Of a stretch of 64,000 nucleotides of DNA, positions 46,847 to 57,168 are shown piece after piece. This stretch comes from Vishniacozyma victoriae (Eukaryota > Basidiomycota > Tremellomycetes > Tremellales > Bulleribasidiaceae): the NCBI GenBank assembly GCA_017654735.1, contig JADPYG010000088.1, positions 4,154,001-4,218,000 of the forward strand, in the 5' to 3' direction. Below the pieces are notes generated by a model that saw nothing but the letters and a program-made list of their open reading frames with translations, made no database searches and was not told where the DNA came from. Both the position numbers and the translations under genes were made by a program. How positions within the stretch are numbered: position 1 is the stretch's first letter; each line of letters opens with the position of its first letter.

Positions 46847-47283
46847 CGCTGAGTAAGGGCGGGGTAGAGGTCGGCAGAAATTGCGTGAAAAGTGGTAATG
46901 AAGCAGATCGCGTAATGCGTCTCGCCTGGCTTGATTATATACCAATGACGATATCTGCTACTGATGTATGAGGTTTGAGTTGCCGAGACAGTCGTGATTG
47001 AGTATGATTTTAGGTTCATCAGTTGAAAAAAATCCAACGCGGCCCCACCTTCCAAATGTGGCAGTGGGTTGGGTCATGTGACATAGGTAGGGGGGGGGAG
47101 ATGCATTGCATAGACGAGTCATGCAGCTTGGGAGGTCAACAGCTTACACCGGAATATTCTCTGCATGTACATGCATGCGCTGCGAGATGAAACGCCTTGT
47201 CGTCCATTGGAAGAACTGCTCTACTGTACTTGATATCACATGCCAATCCCTGATATGACAACTACCGCCCGCTCCTACAGACC
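46847..47283. other. Intergenic, USP promoter and DSS4 3' flank
   Basis: 437 bp with a G9 run at 47090-47098 and a perfect 12-bp palindrome GCATGTACATGC at 47163-47174. No gene is seen. Confidence 0.5.
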
Positions 47284-47844
47284 TCACGGCCCATACCTAA
47301 CCCTCTCAACCCCTACCCAAGCTTCTTTCCCACCTTCAAAACCCCATCCCAAAGGTCCCAAATCACATTCCGCACAAATCAACCATTTCACTTTCCCACC
47401 CTTTCCCTCTTCCCCGTCGTTCCCTGGTAGATCTTTCGGCAGGGTCATTGTGGATGAAGTGTCTGGCCTTGAGAATCCAATGTTGTCAAATGTATATGGG
47501 TCGGGGACGTGCCAGAATCCATGTGAAGTCTTGTCTGAAGAGGCGAAAGGTGATGAAGTGTCATTTGGGAGCTGATATTAGTTTTATCCATATGGAGTGG
47601 GTAGGCTTACGATAGTAGATAGCGATTCCACATAGGTAGCAGATCCTTTTTGTAGGATGACACTCCCACATCCTTCTCTGAAACAGTAGATCTTCCTCGC
47701 ATTGGTCTTGGATCCCTCAGCCTCCTGGGTCAAAGCGCTAGGTTCGATGTCGGAGTAAAGCGATGTGTTGGAAGGAGCTTTAGACCGGAATTGACCAGCT
47801 TGCATAGCCGCCATGATATCTGCTTGGGAAGGTTCGGTCGTCAT
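47284..47844 (-). CDS. DSS4: Mss4/Dss4-like Rab exchange factor/chaperone
   Basis: This is a small zinc-binding protein that stabilises nucleotide-free Rab GTPases of the secretory pathway. Exons are 47611-47844 and 47284-47571 around a 39-bp intron, giving 173 residues. Zinc ligands appear as YCFREGCGSVILQKG and LICAECDLGPLGWGF. The family end AWVGVERVRYGP matches FYVALERVSH of mammalian Mss4. The N-terminal 45 residues are an extension without known function. One short linker (NDGEEGKGGKVKW) replaces the loop before the second Cys pair. Confidence 0.9.
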
Positions 47845-48039
47845 TCTGTGTCGATGTGAATATTCTGTACACCATCCAGAAGATCGTCTTCGTCGTCGTT
47901 GACCTCAAACGGGATCAACCGGAATATCTTCGGATCAGCATCTATCAACTTTCTAACTTTCTGGTTCATCTTTGGTTCAACCAACTTCAATCGTATACCG
48001 AGTGCCACATGTCAACGTGACATTCATAGCCCAGCCACG

Positions 48040-49762
48040 ATGCCCGGTCCCCTGGATGGTCCGCTTGGCTCATTACCAAACATGTTTTGGGATCCTGTGC
48101 GAGCCAAGTACTTTCCTAATCCTCGACAGTCCACCGCCGTACCAAATCAACCTCGACAGGAACGCCCAAGCAAGAGACCACCTTCGCCTTCCAGAAAGAT
48201 CGACACTGGCATCAAATCTATGAAGCTAGACGCTAAAGGACGCGACGACCAACCTGTCCAAGGGTCGAGCACGGGAAATGGACATCGGCGGAGATTCAAC
48301 GCCTATAGACGGCTCGGTGGTATTGGCAGAGTGACCTTCGGGTCTTCTTTTACTGCTTCGCACTATGAAGATCGGATGCGAGGGTACGTCTGAAATCTCA
48401 TAATGAGCAGAAAGGAACCGAGGCTGATGGTCAGAATCGATCAGGACCGCTGGACCAACCTCAGGCTTCAAGGGGTCGATGATATCGCTGTAGCAGGAAG
48501 TCGCGTCGTCAAGCTCTTTGTGAGTCTTCGGAATTCAACAGTCAGTGTCAGCAGCTGAACATATCAGGCAGATATTGAGGACATGAGCTACTATGCCATT
48601 TACGACAATGGACTGGGCATGGCTCGATGCACTCCCAGTGGGAATCTTGTCTATCAAGACCCAGAACGATATCAGATATCGCCCTGGATCAATGTAAGTA
48701 CCTAGATATCAAGCATCACCTTCTGATCTACGTCAGCCACAGATAGAGGATGCGGCCAGATATCCAAGAGGCTTGTACGTCACTCTAAAGCTTATACCTG
48801 TCTGAGACTGATGATAGTTTCCTTCATTACGAAGAGGACTACGATCTGCATGAATTTATGTTCTGTAATCTGGGTGCTATCGATGGTCTCACCGCGCCGG
48901 TACAGCCTGAAGATTTCATTCATGCATCCTTTGGTAGATCACTTGTACTCGGTGAGTTTCAACGTCCAGTGTACTGAATTGTCCCATGCTTGTCGAGTAC
49001 CGAGAAGCTGATGGTCAGCCTATGGTCGCGCAATCGTGAAATACGATTTCAACACCGAAGCTCCATCACAGGACTATCTCCTTGCACCAATCGGCTCGTC
49101 CGACATATTGACCCTCGATCACTCATGTCTCAACATGGTCTATGCCGGTCTACGAAATTCGGGAGTCATGTCGGGGGATTTTCGAGATTCTAGCAAGAGA
49201 ATGACAACCATTGCGTCTTTGAGACACAAGGCGGTAGTCAAAGTCAAGCGTCTGTGTGACTCGGCAGTACCTTTCGGTCTGCTCGTTTCTGGGATGGATG
49301 ATAAGGTCAGCATATCTCACAAGGCTGTGTGACGATGCGCTCATGATTAGCTGGTCATTTTTGATATTCGATTCAGCAAACAACCTCTGAGAGAGCTCGC
49401 CGGACACGTCAATCCGTTCCACAGTGATCTCGTTCGTCTTTCATGATAATCAACGGATCGCGCTCACGGTATAGGGACTGACTACTACCCCGAATGGTCG
49501 ATACCTATATGCTGGCCAAAGCGATAGGCGAGTCAGAGCATGGTCACTTCTCGACGGACAACGATTACTGCCGGACGATGCGGAGCCCATTGGTGAAAGA
49601 TCGAACGATCTACTTAGTCGAGTGTTCTGCGATCGTGTCACTGCGATGTCGGCTGGAGACGAGATACTCCATGTAGGTGTCAACCGGTCGGTCTATCACT
49701 TCGGTTACAGTCCCGGTAGTTCATGGATCCCTGACATTGGAAACATCCCATCGATGTATTGA
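48040..49762 (+). CDS. DCAF4-like WD-repeat protein
   Basis: The gene starts MPGPLDGPLGSLPNMFWDPVRAKYFPNPRQ. FWDP.RAKYF resembles the PGFYFDPEKNRYF signature of DCAF4, a CUL4-DDB1 substrate receptor. About eight exons follow. Propeller-like blades are visible: YYAIYDNGLGMARCTPSGNL, SSDILTLDHSCLNMVYAGLRNSG, LVSGMDDKLVIFDIRFSKQPLRELAGHVNP and GLTTTPNGRYLYAGQSDRRVRAWSLLDG. The stop is at 49760-49762 after NIPSMY. The basic Ser-rich insert after residue 30 is typical of low-complexity linkers. The substrate and the CUL4 link are inference. Confidence 0.78.
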
Positions 49763-50005
49763 AAGATGTCTTGTTGCTGTCTCTGGGATCATAGGTCTTT
49801 TGTACCACTGTATCATGTGTCAACGTTGTATTTTGCATTGCATGAATAGCCTGCGGGCTCCTTGTATTACGGTACATCACTCTCATGTCCACTCGTCTTG
49901 TGCGTCTTGCAACTGCTCAGTCTAAGCGGAGAAGGGATGCATCCTCTCATATTATACAGCCCACATACTCGACACCAAGTACACAAAGCCCCCTCAAACC
50001 CCTTC

Positions 50006-51905
50006 TCAAGCCTTCTTTTCCTCAGGCTTGGGTGCAGACCCGCCCTGGATGTAACCAAGTAAAGATCCCTTCATCTCTGCCATCTGTCGTTGTTTATCTT
50101 CTTCGATTAATCTAAGTCATCAGCGCCATGTTCCACTACGCATCACAGCGAAGATTGAAGAAGAAGGGATGGACGTACTTCTTGAATTCCTCTGCGTTTT
50201 CTCTCCAGTATTTCTGTTCTTCCTCGTACATTTTCTGAGCCTGTGCTCTCTTCTGATCAAGATAAGTCATAGGTTGATTTGGTCTTGTCTGCCCAGGCTA
50301 TACAATCAGTATTTTTCGAGAAAAGGAAGAAGAGGGGGACATACAGCAGAAACACTTCCAAACATTCCACCTAAGAACCCACCACCTCCAGAAGACCTAT
50401 TTGGGTTCTTACGTTCCCATTCCTCAATTGCTGCCCTCTTTGATTCCTCTTCCTTTTTAGCATATTCAATAGGGATATCCTTTCCATCGTAAGCCTTCAG
50501 AATAGGTCTAACATCGGGTGTGTTGAAAATTGCAATTGCTACGCATCAGCTCATATATCGAAAATAGGTAGAGGAATGTACATTCTAGGAATGGGATGAG
50601 ATCGATTAATCCCCTCTCACCACCTTTTCCTTCCCATGGTTTTATGATGACTGCGTTTTCGGGCTGTAATGTGGCGTGTTCTGGGTTTGTATCGATCATG
50701 ATCACTTTACTGAGGTCTCGGTTTAGGTATGATAGATCCTGTTTATCAGCTTTTACTCGAGGCAGATCGCATAGCTTACCTTGACTACCTTTCCATTAAC
50801 GGTTCGGGTGGATTCCCTGTATAACCTATATGGGAGGTAGGCGGTAAATGGATCAAGCTTCTCAGCGACAGTCATAGCGGTCTGACATCAGCTCTCGCCC
50901 TCTTACTCTTCTAGCATTTCGAGGGAGCTCACATAAGAAGGCTGGTTGGTGAAGAGCACAATCTCGTAGAATTGAGAGAGGTAAGCCAGGAAGTAATCAA
51001 CTCCAGGCCTCTTGGCGGTTCTCCATCCTTGAACTCGCTATTCGTCAGCCTCCATTTATACGTAGAGCGAAAGACCTACATCCCAGGATGACGAGACTAA
51101 AAGATGCTCCAGATCGATGACTAGTGTGTATGGACGTTGGTGTGGTGGGGGTAGGGGATCGGGTAGGAGAGTCTTGAATGCTGGTTTGTTGAAGTACTGT
51201 CTATTAGCCTCTCCCTTGCATACGTGTTCGGATGGCCTTACATCAAACATATCATTGGTATTAGCCTTCAATCGTTCCCAGCTGGACATCTCATTCGCAG
51301 CTCCCTCCTATCATCGTCAGCCCAGATTCCTCACTACTGCTTCAAAGGAGACGTACCTCATCCTGAGAAGCAGCGAAAGCAGCACCCAACGCTAGCAGAG
51401 TAGCAGCTCCTAGTCCGACCCTAGCATACAACTTCCTCTGCCTCTCAATACTACTTACATACTCCTTCCTACCCGCTCCAGTCCTCTTCTTCCCACTTCC
51501 CTCAGTCTCTTCTTTGACAGGTTCAGGTAAAGCCGCCTCCGGATCAATATCTAGTGATGGAAGTGTATATTTCCCATCTTGAGGAGCCGAGATCTCTTCC
51601 TCAACAGCAGGAGGAGTTAAGGGGGTGTTGGTTTCGGTAGGAGGAGTAGTAGCTTCGGATGTAGGAGCTTGAGTAGGGGTGGGGTTAGATTGACTAACTT
51701 CAGGAGTGAATGTTGATGGATCGGTGGTCTCTGGTGGAGGAGCTGGGGGAGCTTCGGCTGGAGATGGCTGAGACGATGGTGGCTTAGGGGTACTGCTTGG
51801 TTTTGCTGATGATCGGATCTTGATTTGAAGAGCCGGGGATGTTGAGATTTGACGAGCTGGTGCTCTGGATAGTAATCTTGCTGATGCTGTTGCTGTTCTT
51901 AGCAT
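50006..51905 (-). CDS. TIM50: Mitochondrial import protein Tim50
   Basis: This is the receptor subunit of the TIM23 translocase in the inner membrane. The presequence [22 protein letters not shown] is typical for the mitochondrial matrix route. A Pro/Thr/Glu-rich linker and one TM segment ([17 protein letters not shown]) precede the FCP1/NIF-like domain. That domain reads [45 protein letters not shown] and [27 protein letters not shown]. The phosphatase DxDx(T/V) motif reads DLEHL, inactive as in other Tim50. The C-terminus has [11 protein letters not shown] and a coiled tail ([20 protein letters not shown]) ending [12 protein letters not shown]. Confidence 0.95.
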
Positions 51906-52256
51906 CTTGACTGTTGTATATAATATATGATGCTTGAATCCTTCTAGAGATGATGATGGACTTAGAATGACGGAATTTCGGATTTCAGTGGCGGCTTTTG
52001 GTCCCGCCTCCTCTTTAGTGTACATGTGTCAGTAGTCTAGGATAGTGGGCGTAATGTGCCAAACGGTAAAGTCGCAATTGATCGCTAGCAGCTGGAATGA
52101 TGCAAGCATGCATATTATGTCGTTTCTCGTGAAATTAAGTTTGTTCCGACATCTAACTTTCTACTAATGTAGTTCCCATTACAGGATACTCTCCAGGCCT
52201 AGTTATGCCCATACTCATCCTCATGTTCGTAAAACCCAAAACAGTCCTCTCCTTCC
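51906..52256. other. Intergenic, TIM50 promoter and ERG3 3' flank
   Basis: 351 bp with no supported gene. Confidence 0.45.
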
Positions 52257-53310
52257 CTACTGATCCTTCTTAATCTGTTTAATGGGATTTCCATCTTTAT
52301 CGGCCAATCCCTTCTTCTGCATGTTTGCAATAGCAGCATGTAAGGGGTCGAGGGCATCTTCGGGTTCACGGTAAGAATCGTAGTGCGAATCTGCCCATGT
52401 GAAATATTGGCCGTAGTTGCAGGTAAAGTAGAGGTGGTGTAGGGTGTGATGGGCTGGGGAATTGATGTATTGTTCCCACCATGATCCAGAGACCATGTCG
52501 CCGTCGTGGATGAAGATGGTCCAGACTTGGACCATAACGAATAGCGCCATGTAGAGCTGTTTGTGCATTGGGCAGATGAACACGAAGACGCTATTCGTCA
52601 GTAAGGCTCGAAGACAGAATGAAATGGAACATACTGGTAAGGTAGGGATTGAGCGTATCCGTCCAGAGGGTGGAAAGCAAGGGCAGCCCATGGAGTAGCA
52701 ACTATCGGATCAGTACTGACCAGGTCAAAAGGCTTTGAAAAGACTTACTGATCCACTTGTGGTGGGGTTTGTGAATGTGCTTGTAGATCCGTGGGTGATG
52801 TTCCAATCGATGAATCCAGTAAATGAAGAAATCGTTGAAAAACATGTATAGACCAACACTCAATGCCAAATATCCCCATCCATACTCATCCACATTGTCG
52901 TACAATAAACTCTTTCCCCGTACTTCTGCCAAGAACCACGGTAATGTCAAAGCACCAATGACGGGAGCGGCAATCATTGACATTTTGATTTCCATTGTTT
53001 TCTGGTTCTTCAAGAATTTCGGGTGGTGTTCTAGCCTCTTGTCGAAAAAGAGAAAGTAGGAAAAGGAACATAATGAGAAGTAGAGTATTAAAGCGCCTAC
53101 GAGCGCTATTGTGTAAAGCGAGATACATTGACGTAGCATCGAGTCGCGCGGTAATACCGATGATGTCGAGGGGAGATAGGTTGTGGATGTGTAGGAAGGG
53201 TAAGAGGTGGTGTTCATTTTGAGGGATTGGGGAATAGGGGGATGAGGAAGTAGGTAGGCATAAGCCTTGTCGAAGACATAGTCGTCCGCTAGGTTGAGTA
53301 GGATGTCCAT
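52257..53310 (-). CDS. ERG3: C-5 sterol desaturase
   Basis: This ER membrane enzyme introduces the C5-C6 double bond in ergosterol synthesis. It has three exons and about 320 residues. Four hydrophobic segments are visible, e.g. CISLYTIALVGALILYFSLC and GYLALSVGLYMFFNDFFIYW. The three iron-binding His boxes are all present: HRLEHH, HKPHHK and HHTLHH. A conserved HKPHHKW ... TPWAALAFHPLDGYAQSLPY stretch spans the middle intron. Loss of function in this family causes azole tolerance. All catalytic His are intact here. Confidence 0.95.
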
Positions 53311-54767
53311 GGTGGTCGTGTCCGTGAGATGGTAGTGGTCGAAGTTGAGGTCGGGTTATGGGATCCGGTTATATAGATAGGTACGGCACGGACGATCAAA
53401 GGAGTTGTTGAATATCGTACGATGTGTGTCGAGTGCAATGGGACGAGAATGACTTGTATTGTTTGCTTGGCGGCGAAGAATAGGATCGTCGTTTATATAA
53501 ATGAAAGTCGATAATTGTCAATTGACAAAGAGATGATTATTCACTGCAGTCGTACGATCAGGGTTCAAAAGAGTGGGTCGAGCGCGTGTTTGTTCGACGT
53601 GATTTTATATGTGTCTTGAGTTGGCAGGTAAACGGGTGATCGAAGGGTGAGGCTTTGCGTGGGTCGATAGGATGTTCGAGAGTGTCTGAAAGAGTGTAAT
53701 TATCAAATAACAATATGCTAATTAAAATGAGTAAACCCTCTCAACCCCACTTCTTTATTCTTACTACTTAGTAGAGAACACCCAAATTTCATCGTTCCAC
53801 CTTGGTTGCGAGACAAACAATGTCCCTGAACCCTAAAAATCATATACAAAGGGTTTTATCCGGCTACTTCCGGGGGTGTGGACAGAGGATGATCAGGGAT
53901 ATGGTTCAGGTACAATCAGGAATGAGACCCTGATATCCTGATCGGCCGACTATCTGGTGGCCGAGTGGCAATATGTGATTATAAGCCGGTGGCCGGAGAT
54001 TCCAGTGGACACGAAGTGGGTTTTACGTTATGTTGCGATGTTTCGGTACGCGGTGGATCTAGTAGTAACTGATCGATGAGGAGACTGAGTTGACGGACCG
54101 GTGGAATGTAGTGCATGCCAAACGACAAAGAGACCGAGCTCAAAGATCGTATAAGGAGAGGGACAGACACCATGGCCTCCTTTAAGAGAGGCGGGACCTC
54201 TAGTGCGTAGCACAGGAAACGGGGGACGAGAAGCACACGCCGTCAAGAGAGCAAATCGAGTGTGGAGGTGAAGACCTAACTCTACGACCAAAGGCTCAGA
54301 GGCAAAGAGCACAGCAGCAGCGATTCTGACACGTAAGAGTGTGGGCGTGTGTTTGTTTCGCTCCCTGATGGGGATGCCATCAGTCCGTCATGTAGGATGA
54401 GGGAGAAGACTGGAGGGATCGAACCCTGTGTGAAGAACTGGAGGTACCCCGGATACTGGTGTTCTACCATTGCGCCAGGCAGCGCGGCCAATGGTTTGAG
54501 CGAAAACGGGCCTGGGATGATATTGTCATTATCCCTCGCCGCTCTTGACCGTATCTTCGATTTGCAAGAGGCACCATTAGGTTCGTAGTATTGTCCAGTC
54601 GGTCGGATGATGAAAATTGCAAGACCAGAGAAGGACACATCTCGAGTGAAGAGTAAGCGCGCTGGGTGACGCGCAAAACCCGGGAGTAGGCGGGAGAGAC
54701 CGCATGCAATGCATCTCGACAGATGTTCGTAAAACGTCATTAATCCTCCTCCTCCTCTATCACAATA
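53311..54767. other. Long intergenic region, ERG3 promoter and DLIC 3' flank
   Basis: About 1.46 kb without supported genes. An A-box/B-box pair on the minus strand near 54415-54475 resembles a tRNA but does not fold as one (see findings). The ERG3 promoter may be long because sterol genes are heavily regulated, but no SRE-like site is claimed. Confidence 0.5.
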
Positions 54768-56972
54768 TTACGAGGTCTCAGCAGGCGCCGTCTTCTCCTT
54801 AGCAGCTTTTCCCTTATTAGCTAATAAACCTTGAAACTATTCATCAGCATCATATCTCGGTGAGGGGGACATACGAAATTATGTAGTGCTTCATTAGGGA
54901 CAGCAGGTGCTGCGCCAGGAGTAGGTGGTGCTGTGGGGGATAATGTACCTGGTTTTGTTGTTTCCTACGCATGAGCATACTTCCGGAAGAGGAGAACATA
55001 CCCTTCGACCGAGCCTTGCGAATTTCGCCTTCAATTCCTCTCCCGTGAGACCACTGCCTTCCATCTCCAACATCGCCTTCTCCACGCCTGGTAGATTCAA
55101 TCCTAGACCTGTATTACCCATTGGACCGACCACTCCGCCTGTGGTGGCATTGGTCGTATTTGTCGAGCTGGACGATGGGAGGGTACGGAATGACTGTCTT
55201 GGATCTTTGGTTGTATCTTTCTGAAGTAGATCCAGTTGGCGAGTGAGGAATGATTGTTCTGGTTCCGAAGTCGTTGTTATGGGTTTAACGTCTTTTGTCT
55301 ATTTGTCAGCTTTTACTCGGTAGCGCAAGCTGAAGGACTGACCTTTGGTCCCCTATCAGTGATAGGTATCAAAGCCTCCCACAACTCCTCAACACCCTCT
55401 CCATCCTCATTCGGCTCTTTCAATCTTGCTATGCTCACATCCCATGCTCTCCCAACGCGGGAAGGATCAAACCCTTCCCTCAAAACACTGATCTTTCCCC
55501 ATGAATCCCATCCAGCCGGGATGCGGAGTGCATCCCTGTCCAGTACATTTGCCCGGTATGGGAATGGAAATCGGGTCGTGACGGCTGGAGGGGGCGCGTC
55601 GGAAGCGGGATTGAGAGGTGGTGGTGTGGTGTATAGCTGGTGTAAGAGGTACTGGACCAATGTAGAGTATGTATCAGGTTGTGTAGGTGCTGTATAAAAC
55701 AACGAAGCTCCATCTAGACATTAGCTTTGCCAGAGGAAGGTTCATCAGATCAGAAAGCTTACAGCTCAAACAAACAGTCCTCAGAACCTGCTGGACCCAA
55801 TCCGTCTTTTCCTCCCACGCAGCCCCCTTCATCCCAGCATCATCACCCGCACTATCCATCAAATCCGCTTTAGTGCAAACTACCATAATAGGTACTCCAG
55901 CCATATTATGCGTCAAAGTCCCCTGACCAAGGGGTAATAATGGTCCTGTACCATATACTGATGATATCGATGGTAATGCAGGGGTGGAGGATGGTGAGAT
56001 TGTATTTACGGTAGGGGCTGCTGGTTCGACATAATGCTGAATATGTGATTGCACTATTCATCAGCATTGTCATGTATAAGCAAGGGGGAGACTGACGCTT
56101 ATCCCTCATTTCTTCCGCTTCCCTACGCTCTATTGACCCTTCTGCCCAATCTGTAATCCACGATAACCAATATAGTAGCTCTTTGATCTGGACGTCAGCT
56201 TCAGATTCAAGAGACATGCGAGGTAGACAAACCATAGAAGCAGGTTTGGTCCAGTCTAGTAATATCATAACAGCAGTATCCTATCATCAGCAGATCCAAC
56301 TAGCATACTACGTACACTCAGAGATTTGGGCGGTAGAGCTGTAGGCACAAGTTTCGTGAAACTCGAATGTGATGATGGGGGATAATAAATCGATAATGGA
56401 GGTGCAGATTCTATCATCAGCCCCTTGTTCCTCGTTCATCATCTTCTCTTCATCCTTCCATCTCTCCTTGTTCGACAAGACAACGACAAGGAGGATGTGA
56501 CGCACCTTCATCACCCTCATCCCTAATTTCCAAGACTTCATACCCCAATGCCAAACCCCCTCTAACTTTCAAATCCTTTTCCTTTTTCCGACGTTTAGAC
56601 CCAGAAGTCGAATTCATCATCTTCTCAATTAATGTTTTCCTACCATGATGTCTTTCAGCTATTTCGTCAGCCTACTCCATGGAATAGAGTGAGGGGGGAC
56701 GTACAAAGGATAAGCAAGTTCTTCCTTCCTAATGTATTCTGTCTATCTGCAGATCTGAGGATATCGGACCACATATTCGTCTTTGATGTTGATGCTGACC
56801 CCGAACCAGATCCAGAGCCGGATGGTTGTGGTGTACTTGTCCTCTCCATATTACCTGGTAATGGATTAGTGAATGAAGTGTAGACTGTCCAAGCTTGAAT
56901 TTGAGTTGATTGTTTCAAACCAAAGGTGGAGGCGCGTCGCGTCAAAAGTACGACAGTGCTTATACTGGACAT
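54768..56972 (-). CDS. Cytoplasmic dynein light intermediate chain
   Basis: This dynein subunit links the motor to cargo adaptors. It starts MSSISTVVLLTRRASTF at 56972. The Ras-like fold is recognisable: NLLIL then HHGRKTLIEKMM in the P-loop position, DTAVMILLDWTKPASM, LPLGQGTLTHNMAGVPIMVVCTKADLMD, YGASLFYTAPTQPDTY and IPAGWDSWGKISVLREGFDP. The P-loop has lost the canonical GxxxxGKS/T (SERHHGRKT). The C-terminal adaptor-binding helix is kept (NEALHNFFQGLLANKGK, compare ANFFNSLLSKK in human LIC1). About eight exons. Confidence 0.9.
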
Positions 56973-57168
56973 TTTTTATTTTTCATATTTTCACTGGATT
57001 ACCTAGTGATTGACTCTAGCTAATACTATACTGGAACTACTGTCTTGTTCACTTGGGCCTGTGTTCCGACAATATACGAGTTCCTCAAATATAACAAAGA
57101 TCAATCGAGGATTGAGGTTGTGGTTTCCATCTTTTGTTTCCTTTTCCACATGACCTATCAAACGGGAA

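Noticed and set aside
54410..54485. Functional tRNA-Gly on the minus strand
   Set aside because: A- and B-box likeness only; acceptor arms cannot pair and the T stem has three pairs at most.
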